From Alkalihalobacillus sp. TS-13 (GTDB lineage Bacteria > Bacillota > Bacilli > Bacillales > Fictibacillaceae): a stretch of DNA of 64,000 nucleotides. Position 1 is the stretch's first letter; each line of letters starts with the position of its first letter. Below the pieces are notes generated by a model that had not been told where the DNA came from, did not search any database, and saw only the letters and a program-made list of their open reading frames with translations. Positions 18,700 to 26,797 of the stretch are shown here, piece by piece. The position numbers were made by a program, and so were the translations under genes. The stretch lies in NCBI RefSeq assembly GCF_019720915.1, contig NZ_JAHKSI010000004.1, positions 62,001 through 126,000 of the forward strand, given 5' to 3'.

Positions 18700-19755
18700 T
18701 TAAAAAAAATTTTTTCCTACCTTTAAACCAGCATGATCCTTAAGTTGATTTTTTCGACGCAAATAATTGTTAGTGGTAACAATGGAAGAATGGCCCAAAG
18801 CTTCCTTTATCGCTTTAATCTCAACATTACGACTGGAAAGATGCTCGGCATAATAATGTCTTGCAGTATGCGGGGTGATCCTGTTTTCTCTAAATTCGAT
18901 GAATGGGAATTTGTCTTTTGTCGCCTGGATTAAGTTTGTTACTTCTTTACTTAAATACTTTGCCGTATAATGACGTCCGTTTGGCTTCGGTAAAAATGGT
19001 GAAGAATCCCCTTCATACAGTTCATCCGAAAAACCTCTTCGAAGACGTAATTCTTTAACAGCTGCTAACACTTCATCGTAGATGACGACCGGACGTACTT
19101 TCTCGCCCTTTCCTGTTATATACAAGATATGAGCTCCCACTTCATGATCAAAGTAAAGTTTATTCCACTCCGCATTCGCCACCTCCTCGATCCTCATTCC
19201 AGTTGAAACCAGGGTAAACCATATCGTAAACCCAAACCAATCGGTTTGTTTGAAGTGCTCCAATAATCGTATAACCTCATGTTCATGCAGGTCTCTATTT
19301 ACCAGTTGCTTTTTCGGAACAGCCGTTTTTTTCATTTGAGTGGTAAGATCCTGCTGCAGCACACCTTTTTTATATAGATAGGTTAAGAATTGCTTCACTA
19401 CAGTCGATTTCTTCCTGGTGGTTGAGGGGCGATATTGGTTCGCCACTTGATTTTGGTAAGCTTCCACTTCTTCCGGGACCAGCGATCGAAGACCTCCACG
19501 AGACTCTGTAAATTTCATAAAGTGATTGACATCACGTAAGTATTCTTTTTTGGTATTGATTGACCTTTTGTCATTTAAAATGGGGCTGTCATGAAGAAAT
19601 AAATAAACCAACAGTTCATCCGGAACTTTGCTCCAGTTTGTATGTTGAAATCCGTGTTCCGAAATTTTTATGTACAAATCCTCTCGCAAAAAGTCTTCTC
19701 TTCTAATTAATCCATATTGTTCATTTATGACTTGTAACTCATTCATCAGATTCAC
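18700..19755 (-). CDS. Tyrosine recombinase / integrase
   Basis: This 351-residue XerC/D-type recombinase has an N-terminal SAM-like core-binding domain (NDKRSINTKKEYLRDVNHFM) and a C-terminal catalytic domain. The catalytic residues are visible: Arg in STGMRIEEVANAEW, the HxxR box HTARHYYAEHL, a later His in LGHSSIVTTNNYLRR and the Tyr of NNY. The sequence is intact. It lies within an accessory region and is likely the recombinase of an integrated element spanning some of 18-25 kb, but matching attachment repeats were not found. Confidence 0.9.
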   Translation of the reverse strand: MNLMNELQVINEQYGLIRREDFLREDLYIKISEHGFQHTNWSKVPDELLVYLFLHDSPILNDKRSINTKKEYLRDVNHFMKFTESRGGLRSLVPEEVEAYQNQVANQYRPSTTRKKSTVVKQFLTYLYKKGVLQQDLTTQMKKTAVPKKQLVNRDLHEHEVIRLLEHFKQTDWFGFTIWFTLVSTGMRIEEVANAEWNKLYFDHEVGAHILYITGKGEKVRPVVIYDEVLAAVKELRLRRGFSDELYEGDSSPFLPKPNGRHYTAKYLSKEVTNLIQATKDKFPFIEFRENRITPHTARHYYAEHLSSRNVEIKAIKEALGHSSIVTTNNYLRRKNQLKDHAGLKVGKNFF

Positions 19756-19965
19756 CTCGATTCCCTGATTTTGGTTTTACATTTCATAATCTTATAGTAA
19801 CACATAATAGATGATGTTATATGAATATGTAAATGAAAAACTCGTTATTTTTCTATTTAAATTTATATCATATAAGTTTAATTTAAATCGTATTATTTTA
19901 TGACTTGTTATATGTGTATTAGAGTGGTAGAATTATCCATAACAGAAATGAAAGAGGGGTTGAAA

Positions 19966-20550
19966 ATGAATACCAATTTTTTCAGACAGCTTATTGAAAT
20001 TTTTGACAATCGTTTTAAATTGCTCAATTACCTTAGTTTTCCAGTCTTGATAATTTACCTGTCCATTTATTTCCAGCTAGATCAAATTAACTCTATTCAA
20101 AAAAACCTCCCAAAAATTCTATGGATCGATAATGCTTGGATTGTCGTAAACAACATTACTCAGTTGTTTTTATTTTTAGGGTTAGGTGGTTTCTTATTTA
20201 CTATTCTTATATGGAGTATGAAGTATTTCATTTTGTTTCTATTAAACAAGATTTTTAATCAGGATGGGGATTACATAGAAGGTTCTGATGATTTTTATTG
20301 GAAGCAGTCCATGAATCGATTTGGTGTAATCGCTATAGAAGCATCCATGTGGTATTGTTACTTATTTGGATTCTATCTTCTTTTTCAAAGCGCAATCGAT
20401 ATCAAAACAGGTTTTGATAGCACCTTAGAAATCATCCAAGGTACAGTAACCGGATTAATCTTTGTGAGATATATAGTTCGATGGCTGTTTGAGGGTAAAT
20501 ACCCAGAGTTCATTCAATACAAGGAAAAGGTGGCGAATGAAAATGTATAA
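19966..20550 (+). CDS. Four-helix membrane protein, first gene of a four-gene operon
   Basis: The start is best placed at the ATG at 19966, which follows AAAGAGGGG, giving 194 residues. Four hydrophobic segments are visible (LSFPVLIIYLSIYF; LFLFLGLGGFLFTILIW; WYCYLFGFYLLFQ; IIQGTVTGLIFVRYIVRWLF). No catalytic motif was found. Its end overlaps the RelE-like gene by 14 bases. Conserved overlap suggests functional linkage with the three genes downstream. The role is unknown. Confidence 0.65.
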   Translation: MNTNFFRQLIEIFDNRFKLLNYLSFPVLIIYLSIYFQLDQINSIQKNLPKILWIDNAWIVVNNITQLFLFLGLGGFLFTILIWSMKYFILFLLNKIFNQDGDYIEGSDDFYWKQSMNRFGVIAIEASMWYCYLFGFYLLFQSAIDIKTGFDSTLEIIQGTVTGLIFVRYIVRWLFEGKYPEFIQYKEKVANENV

Positions 20551-20839
20551 TGTCCGTTTAGCAAGTAAAAGAGTGAATAAAGAGATGAAAAAACTTTCAA
20601 ATCAAGAAACAGAACTATTAAGCAAAGCCATTAACACTTTAAAAAAAGAACCTCGCCCAACTGAATACGATTTTGGATCCTTAAACCTGGATAAAAACAT
20701 TAAACGTATTAAGTGCAAGCGAGTACGTCTCTTTTACACAATCGATGAAAAAGCAAAAGAAATTTTGATCGGTAAAGTCGAAAATAGGGACAGTCATTCT
20801 TACTCTATGAATATCAAAAACTGCTTTAATGCTGCATAA
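20537..20839 (+). CDS. RelE/ParE-like toxin-fold protein
   Basis: From the ATG at 20537 (after AAGGTGG) the product is 100 residues with the RelE layout: MYNVRLASKRVNKEMKKLS, then EPRPTEYDFGSL, then RIKCKRVRLFYTIDEKAKEI and a C-terminal GKVENRDSHSY strand. RelE-family proteins cut mRNA at the ribosome or inhibit gyrase. No standard small antitoxin precedes or follows; the next gene encodes a larger DNA-binding protein. Whether it is an active toxin is unproven. Confidence 0.75.
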   Translation: MKMYNVRLASKRVNKEMKKLSNQETELLSKAINTLKKEPRPTEYDFGSLNLDKNIKRIKCKRVRLFYTIDEKAKEILIGKVENRDSHSYSMNIKNCFNAA

Positions 20840-20854
20840 AAAGGAGTGGAAGAC

Positions 20855-21802
20855 TTGTATATTTCATTAAAAGAGCTAGCTGCTAAGTTAAAAAAGTCAG
20901 AAAGGGTCATTCATCATTTAGTCAAAACGAATGTCATTCTACCGGTTAACCCAGATACGTACAGACGTGATAATGGATACCGGTTTAGACCTGAAGTTTA
21001 TGAGTTTCTAAAACAGATGTACCATACCGATAAGCTAACGCTTAGGGAGGCTGCCGAATTCATTGGTGTTTCTCCACAATACCTAAATCAGTTAACCAAA
21101 AACAATAAGATTGATAGTGATCTGATCCAAGTTGGTAAGAGAATGGAGAGACGTTTTAAAAAGGAAGAATGCCTACGTTTTAAAGAAAAAATGAAAAGAG
21201 GAGAGCATACCAGGAGATCCGCTCATTATGGGAAGAAACTAAAAACGTATGCGAATGGGTTGCGATTATTTGAAATTATTGAAGTCCAGGGGCAGTGCGT
21301 CCGAGTAATAAACACCGAACCGGTTATTCTTCTTACCAATGATGGCAGTACCATAAATAAAGTAAATTTCGCTTATCGATCGGAACCATGGCCACCAATT
21401 CAATATGAAAGAAAAAAGGGATTTATCCATTTTCAATTTTCAATACCGCGAAGTAAAGATCATGCAACTTATAAAATCCTATATAAACTTATCAAATACT
21501 TAGGTGAAAAAAATATCCAAATTTATGAGCAAGCTACCGGCGATTACTTGGTTCGTTGCAGGCAGGGTCGAATACCAGGTACTGAAGAAGAGTTTTCACT
21601 ATTAAATGGCAGTATAACTCAGGGAAGAGTTGAGTTCGACGAGCAATATATCCAATTAAAGACTCAATATATCAGTCGAACGATTGATCTACCTGAAGAG
21701 CTCTACACCGAACTACAAAATGAAGCCGAGCGAAGAAACATACCGCTTAAATCATTGATTATATCCAAACTAACCAAAGGAGAAAGTGATGATGATGTAT
21801 AA
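20855..21802 (+). CDS. DNA-binding protein with two MerR/excisionase-type HTH units and an RHH-like tail
   Basis: The best start is the TTG at 20855, eight bases after AAGGAG. The first HTH reads LKELAAKLKKSERVIHHLVK and a second LREAAEFIGVSPQYLNQLTK. A middle beta-rich region carries RSEPWPPIQYERKKG. The C-terminus, TIDLPEELYTELQNEAE followed by IPLKSLIISKL, looks like a ribbon-helix-helix of the kind used by antitoxins. The combination is unusual. Directly downstream of a RelE-like gene, it is a candidate antitoxin or operon repressor. The overlap with the nuclease gene shows tight coupling. Confidence 0.65.
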   Translation: MYISLKELAAKLKKSERVIHHLVKTNVILPVNPDTYRRDNGYRFRPEVYEFLKQMYHTDKLTLREAAEFIGVSPQYLNQLTKNNKIDSDLIQVGKRMERRFKKEECLRFKEKMKRGEHTRRSAHYGKKLKTYANGLRLFEIIEVQGQCVRVINTEPVILLTNDGSTINKVNFAYRSEPWPPIQYERKKGFIHFQFSIPRSKDHATYKILYKLIKYLGEKNIQIYEQATGDYLVRCRQGRIPGTEEEFSLLNGSITQGRVEFDEQYIQLKTQYISRTIDLPEELYTELQNEAERRNIPLKSLIISKLTKGESDDDV

Positions 21803-22634
21803 AAAATTACTACTCGTTATTGGAATCATGATTCTGGCAGGGTGCGGCACTGTTGAAGACAGTGGCCAGAAAGTAGAAAATGATACCGATAAACAAACAG
21901 AAGCTGCAGATCAAGAGAAACCTGTATCAAATCAAGAGGAGGGGGCATCAGAAGATAAAAAAACTTCCACAAAGAATAACGAAAAGGAAAAGCTCCCAAC
22001 AGCAAAAGTAACTCGGGTGGTCGATGGTGATACGATCGAAATACTCTTTCAAGGGGAAGAAGAAGATGTACGTCTTTTATTAATCGATACACCTGAAACA
22101 GTTCATCCAAACAAACCAGTAGAACCCTTTGGACCCGAAGCATCTAAATTTGTAAAAGAAACGTTAACCGGCAAGGAAGTCGGTGTTAAAGTCGGTACTG
22201 AAGAACGTGATAAATATGGACGTTTACTTGCCTACTTATACATTGATGGTGAGACCATTCAAGAAAAACTACTGTGGAAGGGTCTGGCGCGTACCGCCTA
22301 TCTTTATAATGATTTAACTATGCTTGATCAATTTCATAAGGTGCAAGAGACAGCTATAAAGAAGAAAATTGGAGTTTGGTCAATTGATGGATATGCTCAT
22401 GTAGACCATGACCATGGATATCATTATTCAGAAGAGTCAAAGTCTGAACCAGAAAAGGAGAAACCTGACACTACAACCGATTTAAAGTATGATCCTAATG
22501 GCCCTGACCGTGATTGTGGTGATTTTGATACTCATGAAGAAGCCCAGGCATTTATGGAAGCATCAGGCTCAAGTGATCCCCATCGTTTAGATGGAAATGA
22601 TAATGATGGACTAGCTTGTGAGAGTTTACCTTAG
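21789..22634 (+). CDS. Lipoprotein thermonuclease with Excalibur domain
   Basis: A lipobox ILAGC lies in the signal peptide, so the protein is anchored outside the membrane. After an acidic linker, the staphylococcal-nuclease domain follows: RVVDGDTIEIL, RLLLIDTPET and ERDKYGRLLAYLYIDG, with the expected Asp, Arg and Glu residues. A C-terminal Excalibur calcium-binding domain ends in DGNDNDGLACESLP. It should cut extracellular DNA and RNA. The start is one of four consecutive GTG/ATG codons; the ribosome binding site AAAGGAG favours 21789 or 21792. It overlaps the HTH gene, completing the operon. Confidence 0.88.
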   Translation: MMMYKKLLLVIGIMILAGCGTVEDSGQKVENDTDKQTEAADQEKPVSNQEEGASEDKKTSTKNNEKEKLPTAKVTRVVDGDTIEILFQGEEEDVRLLLIDTPETVHPNKPVEPFGPEASKFVKETLTGKEVGVKVGTEERDKYGRLLAYLYIDGETIQEKLLWKGLARTAYLYNDLTMLDQFHKVQETAIKKKIGVWSIDGYAHVDHDHGYHYSEESKSEPEKEKPDTTTDLKYDPNGPDRDCGDFDTHEEAQAFMEASGSSDPHRLDGNDNDGLACESLP

Positions 22635-22662
22635 AAAATAATTCTAATATAGGAGAGACGTA

Positions 22663-22878
22663 TGGAAAAATATAATAGTGAAGTGTTTGGAAACATTTAT
22701 GCTCCTTAAAGTTTTAGTGAATTAATGGAATTCATATTATTAAATCCTTCTGGGCACCCTCCGAATGTTTGGATGTGGAGAGGGCAGAGTGACATTGAAT
22801 GGCCGATACACAGTGGAGCTTATAGAAGAATTGCAATACAAAAGGAGGTAGATGAAGAAGATCTTATTTTCTATTGAT
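22663..22878 (+). pseudogene. FRG domain protein, truncated and interrupted
   Basis: After an ATG with GGAGAGA upstream, a stop interrupts the frame. The continuation reads VWMWRGQSDIEWPIHSGAYRR, the hallmark FxWRGQ segment of the FRG domain. The rest of the domain is missing. FRG proteins occur often in mobile and defence islands. Confidence 0.65.
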
Positions 22879-22992
22879 TTAAAATAAAGTTTGATAATTT
22901 AAAAAAAGATTGATAATTTAAAACAAAGTTTGATTAAACCCTGTATTAATATTGGGTTTTTCTTTTGACACTTAAACTTCAGCTGTATTGTT

Positions 22993-23458
22993 AAATTAAA
23001 GGGCCATATTCTGGAGTAAAGGGTGAAAAGTTACATATCTTTGACTTTATTAAAGCCGCTGAAGAAACCGGAACCATAAAAGATGTATACATTATGACAG
23101 ACCTCCTAATGAAGTCATTCATTCGTATACTTATAATCATTTTGAAAATGAGCATCGAATGGAGTTTTTTCGACCAGAAAATCAGAGCTTAGTATTAGAC
23201 TTGGACTTGGATTTTTTCAACCTTCATGCTTACCATAATATAGAGAACAATTTTAATGGGAACCCTTATCGATATAGTGATGAATATATCAAAAGGCACT
23301 TAAATCGATTCAAACAGTATGACGATGAAGGAGCTTGGGATCTCATTACGGTATGTATTTCTTCAGAACATTGTGGTGGATACCAAACTGCTCAAGAAAT
23401 TTTCGACCTATTCCTTGAAATTTTTGAGTTAAAAGAAGAAGAGTATTATAATTGGTAA
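22993..23458 (+). pseudogene. UPF0489-like protein, frameshifted and 5' truncated
   Basis: Joining two frames gives KGEKLHIFDFIKAAEETG, then VIHSYTYNHFENEHRMEFF and an open C-terminal part from 23159 with LVLDLDLDFFN and SSEHCGGYQTAQEI. The DLDLDFF motif and overall layout resemble UPF0489 family proteins, thought to be metal-dependent hydrolases. A frameshift near 23100 and the absent N-terminus mark it as a remnant. Confidence 0.5.
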
Positions 23459-23689
23459 ATTTATATCTATCAGAATGTTTTTTTAAAATCAGCAATTCTT
23501 AAAATTAATGGTTGTTTCACATTAATATCAGTTTTTCTTTTGTTATAATTGTCGTGGGAACAATCATATAGGCATTATGTAGTTACTACTGTACTTCTGT
23601 GTTTTATTTTTATCAGTGAAAGGTAACTTTTCACTGGGAATCAAGTCTTTTCAACTGAACCTACATATTATGAAAGAGGTCCTTATGTT

Positions 23690-23978
23690 TGCTCTCTAAA
23701 ATTCACACTTATATTAACCGTAATTATTTCTATTGGATGCCTCTTGGTGAATTGGTTTATAAAGCTATCTACTTCCAATTATCACTTAGCAAATGATACT
23801 TTAGAAAGACCCCTATTAACTTACGTTTTTAGCTCTTCTTGAAGAGAAGGAAGCTGATATAAATGGAGAAGAAAAGAATATTGTTTTTCAAACATTATTC
23901 TCAAGATCAGATAGAGCTCCTCAGATACCTGGGAGTAATGCCATTAACACTATCCTCAAGCAACAAAAGGCCAATTAA
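23690..23978 (+). pseudogene. Degenerate coding sequence, family unknown
   Basis: Two stretches look translated in different frames: HTYINRNYFYWMPLGELVYK and, further on, NGEEKNIVFQTLFSRSDRA with IPGSNAINTILKQQKAN before a stop. No family is recognised. It ends where the antitoxin RNA promoter begins. Confidence 0.3.
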
Positions 23979-24014
23979 ATTTTGTTATGTCTTTATTTTA
24001 TAGTATAATTTGGT

Positions 24015-24174
24015 TATAATATAAGTAGAAATGACATAACATAAAAACCAGCTATAGTCTATATAGCTTGGGAGACAACCATATAGAACCGCTCGAAAGA
24101 CGGTCAAGCCATCATTAGGTGGTCACAGAAAAAGTAATCCACGCAGCTTGGGAGGCAGAGTGGATTACTTTTTT
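24015..24174 (+). ncRNA. Antisense antitoxin RNA of the type I toxin locus
   Basis: A promoter with TTGTTA (23982-23987), a 16-base spacer and TATAAT (24004-24009) drives a plus-strand transcript of about 160 nt. It has no reading frame of note and ends in the shared terminator. It converges on the toxin mRNA and overlaps its 3' end, including the last codons. This is the arrangement of Bacillus txpA/ratA and bsrG/SR4, in which the antisense RNA blocks toxin synthesis. Confidence 0.65.
24129..24174. terminator. Shared bidirectional terminator of toxin and antitoxin transcripts
   Basis: The plus strand forms AAAAAGTAATCCAC paired with GTGGATTACTTTTTT across a GCAGCTTGGGAGGCAGA loop. A-rich and T-rich flanks allow use in both directions. 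Confidence 0.8.
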
Positions 24175-24254
24175 CTGTCTTGGAAAGTAATCATTAGTGT
24201 GATCAACAAAATCATAAACGTTGCTGTCTCTAAGTCGAATTCACTATTGCTCAC
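24165..24254 (-). CDS. Type I toxin peptide (holin-like, BsrG/TxpA-type)
   Basis: The 29-residue product from the GTG at 24254 has a polar start (SNSEFDLETA), one hydrophobic helix (TFMILLITLMITF) and a charged end (QDRKK). This is the pattern of holin-like toxins that damage the membrane. AGGGGG lies ten bases upstream. A minus-strand TATAAT (complement at 24323-24328) gives a leader of about 60 bases containing the hairpin CCCCTCGAAAGGGG next to the ribosome binding site, which may limit translation. It is too short for standard gene finding. Confidence 0.7.
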   Translation of the reverse strand: MSNSEFDLETATFMILLITLMITFQDRKK

Positions 24255-24396
24255 GATCAAATCACCCCCTTTCGAGGGGATTTTGACCGTCCACTCTGCA
24301 CCTATATGGTTGTCCTAAAAAGATTATAACAAAAAATATATGGTTAATAACACATTACATAGACTTAATTTTTAAATTCACTCCAGGAGGGTAAAC

Positions 24397-24553
24397 ATGT
24401 CACTTACATATATTGAATTTAAAAAAATTTATGAATTGAAAATTATTGGAGTCTTTAAAAAGAAGTGATGTTAGGTATTATACAAATCAGATCCATGAAG
24501 TTCTTAACTCTGAAAATCGTTCCGAAGGAGAATTGCCAAATGGTAAGAAGTAA
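24397..24553 (+). pseudogene. Small gene with frameshift
   Basis: A strong AGGAGGG precedes an ATG whose frame closes after 23 codons (MSLTYIEFKKIYELKI...). A one-base shift near 24446 continues as LESLKRSDVRYYTNQIHEVL and SEGELPNGKK to a stop that overlaps the next gene start. The coupled overlap suggests a real two-gene unit with a recent frameshift or base-calling error. Confidence 0.45.
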
Positions 24554-24701
24554 AAAAGCTAAAGTTATCCCTTTTAAGACTGTCACCGGTATAGTAAAAT
24601 TTACTCCCCAAGAAGAAATTAATCGAAAAAATAGAGAGAGAAGAGAAAGACAAATAAAGGAATTACATGAAAGAGTAAAATGTATTATGCGTGACGAATA
24701 A
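24540..24701 (+). CDS. Small basic protein, function unknown
   Basis: The ATG at 24540 overlaps the end of the previous small gene. The 53-residue product is highly basic and helical (FTPQEEINRKNRERRERQIK), resembling nucleic-acid-binding peptides but matching no family I recognise. The ribosome binding site is the GAAGGAGAA inside the upstream gene. Confidence 0.45.
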   Translation: MVRSKKAKVIPFKTVTGIVKFTPQEEINRKNRERRERQIKELHERVKCIMRDE

Positions 24702-25358
24702 ATGAAACTTTTAAGTTTGAAAAACGATATTCAAGAAAATGTGCAGGATTGCGGAATAAGTCCCAGATAAATCCTTCATTTTATTATTAAATAATTGGTT
24801 GTTCCAAAATAGTTAAAGAACATGGATCACTTTTCCATTATCAAAACGTTTTTTATTTACCTCCTTATACAGCACCCCTTTCATCATATATTTGTCTCAA
24901 TATCTTAAGATTTGATACGAAAAAAATGGTACATATAACAAGCATTAGTTTTATTCTGCACTGCAAATTGATATACATTTTGTAAACAAAACTTAAGAAA
25001 AATCTTATATAAATCGCTCCACAATAATAAAAAACGAGTGTCACATACACCAGCAATTTGACACTTATTTTGACTGACATTTTCTAATGTTTGCGATTGA
25101 AAATAGAACCTGTTAAAGAAAAATGGCATTCTTTTATATTGCTGAACTGTACCGTATAAGGCCAGATTATAGAAGTTTCACTTAAAGATTATAGTAAGGA
25201 TATTTTATGATGGAGGTTAATAGGGTACTTTTCGAAGAATAACACCTACCTGTTCTTGTTCTTTATTTTAGGAAACTGTTCTTTCTTTCGTTGGAGCTAA
25301 ATATATCGGTTCGTATGGTATAATTGATAATAGAATAGCGGTAAGGGGTAGATATTAA
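24702..25358. other. Intergenic region
   Basis: The stretch is AT-rich with no convincing gene. The reading frames near 24865-25130 on the minus strand have extreme Phe, Cys and Tyr content and no ribosome binding site. A likely promoter for the MNT-HEPN operon lies near 25312-25335 (TATGGTATAATTG). Confidence 0.35.
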
Positions 25359-25670
25359 ATGGTGGAGCGTAAACAGATACTTGATCAATTAAAAAATCTA
25401 CTTATTGACTCTTTACACGATGAAAATGTAAGAATTTACTTGTTCGGATCCTGGGCTCGAAAGGAAGAAAAGCAAAGCTCCGATATCGACATCGCAATTG
25501 AAACGATCACACCACTATCTTCGTCTAAATGGTTAGAAATCACAGAGAGAATTGAACAATCTACTATTCCCTACCACGTAGACGTCGTCAATTTAAAAGA
25601 TGCAAGTGATGCGCTAAAACAAAATGTAAAAAGGGAGGGGATTTTATGGAAAGACTTCAAGAACGATTAA
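25359..25670 (+). CDS. MNT-type nucleotidyltransferase (antitoxin-like)
   Basis: The 103-residue protein has the minimal nucleotidyltransferase signature LFGSWARKE followed by SDIDIAIE (GS and DxD), with a third acidic residue in VDVVNL. MNT proteins pair with HEPN proteins as toxin-antitoxin modules, in which the MNT protein modifies the HEPN toxin by adding AMP. The gene overlaps the HEPN gene by 25 bases. Confidence 0.85.
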   Translation: MVERKQILDQLKNLLIDSLHDENVRIYLFGSWARKEEKQSSDIDIAIETITPLSSSKWLEITERIEQSTIPYHVDVVNLKDASDALKQNVKREGILWKDFKND

Positions 25671-26038
25671 CTTCTGCAGAAAAGGCTCTAAATGCCTTTT
25701 ATGAATTGGTCATAATCGAAGCTCCGAATTCGGTTGAAAGAGATGCTTCCATACAACGATTCGAATTTACTTTTGAAGCTTGCTGGAAAGCTGCAAAACA
25801 GTTCTTATATGATATTGAGGGAATCGATGTAGGTTCACCTAAAGGTGTCATACGGAGTAGTCGGGAAATCAATCTATTTACAGATGAAGAGGCAATACAA
25901 GCACTAAAGATGGTGGACGATCGGAACCTAACGGTACATACCTATAACGAAGAAGTTTCCATTAAAATCCACTCAAATTTAAAATCACACTATTCCATTT
26001 TAAGTAGTTGGGTTAAAAGAATGACAGAAAAAATATAA
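25646..26038 (+). CDS. HEPN-type substrate-binding protein (HI0074-like)
   Basis: The 130-residue all-helical protein resembles HI0074-type nucleotidyltransferase partners: AEKALNAFYELV, RFEFTFEACWKAAKQFL and the motif DDRNLTVHTYNE, whose RxxxxH is the predicted RNase active site of HEPN toxins. The ATG follows GGGAGGGG inside the upstream gene. The pair looks intact. Its role in this genome, whether element stability or phage defence, is unproven. Confidence 0.85.
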   Translation: MERLQERLTSAEKALNAFYELVIIEAPNSVERDASIQRFEFTFEACWKAAKQFLYDIEGIDVGSPKGVIRSSREINLFTDEEAIQALKMVDDRNLTVHTYNEEVSIKIHSNLKSHYSILSSWVKRMTEKI

Positions 26039-26404
26039 AAAAACACAAAACTCATGAGTAAACTATTTTTTTATTTAGATGGTTACAGCTGTCTTAGATG
26101 GGATATTTAGTTTTCCCTTACATATGATATTGGACAAGGAAAACAAAAAGATAGCCGATACTCTCCACCTAAATATTCTGTAAAACCTTGAAATAAACTT
26201 TCAACCATAACTCAATATAAATGAAAAATTCCATCTCACTATCCCAAGCATACTTAGGTATAGAGATAATTTTTCTTTATTTTTTATTGGTTGGTATAAT
26301 AAATGTTATGTAAACAACGAGAAATTATTGTATCTAGGGGATTTCTACCCTTTCAAATGGATTACGAAAATATTATGGTAAACTGTAGGTGTCATCATGC
26401 CCAC
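26039..26404. other. Intergenic region
   Basis: No gene was recognised between the HEPN gene and the inverted repeat at 26405. TATAAT-like boxes occur near 26296 and 26371 but lead into no clear gene on the plus strand. Confidence 0.35.
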
Positions 26405-26446
26405 TGACGATGGCTTGAAAGGAATAGGTCGTGAGCGCCATCGTCA
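26405..26446. repeat. Inverted repeat at the edge of a more GC-rich block
   Basis: TGACGATGGC and GCCATCGTCA pair perfectly over 10 bp across a 22-base loop. No T-run follows on either strand, so it is not a typical terminator. It marks the point where base composition becomes more GC-rich and overlaps the stop of the next gene. Confidence 0.5.
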
Positions 26447-26722
26447 ATTGGTCATTGGTTGTACGCTCGGTTTGGTGGGTTCCCGGTAGATGACGCAACG
26501 TCTTGCTTTCTCCCAGTTGGTGAGGAGAATCGGGATGTCAGCGGCGGACCAGCGATCGTCTTGATTCGCGAATGTGATGTCCTCTTGTTTTTCCGCTAGC
26601 GCTTCCCAGAATGCCTGATGTTGCTCAAGGTAGGCGATCGCCTTTTTCACAGTGGCCTTCTTCGGCAGTTTGAAGATGTACTGCCAGCACCGTTCATTAT
26701 GCTTGTCCTTCGATATTTTCAT
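26444..26722 (-). CDS. Hypothetical 92-residue protein (possible transposase or element fragment)
   Basis: The frame reads MKISKDKHNERCWQYIFKLP, then KKAIAYLEQHQAFWEALAEK and ADIPILLTNWEKARRC. It is soluble, Trp-rich and more GC-rich than its neighbours. No ribosome binding site of quality lies before the ATG. It could be part of a mobile element protein, but I do not recognise it. Confidence 0.4.
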   Translation of the reverse strand: MKISKDKHNERCWQYIFKLPKKATVKKAIAYLEQHQAFWEALAEKQEDITFANQDDRWSAADIPILLTNWEKARRCVIYREPTKPSVQPMTN

Positions 26723-26797
26723 AGTATGTAAAATAATAGAGCAACTACATAAGCAGGGTGGACGGTAGCATCCCCATAGGTAAGGGGGTGAGGCCCC

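Noticed and set aside
24865-25129. Overlapping minus-strand frames of 71-74 codons
   Set aside because: Composition is extreme in Phe, Cys and Tyr and there is no ribosome binding site; typical of AT-rich noncoding DNA.
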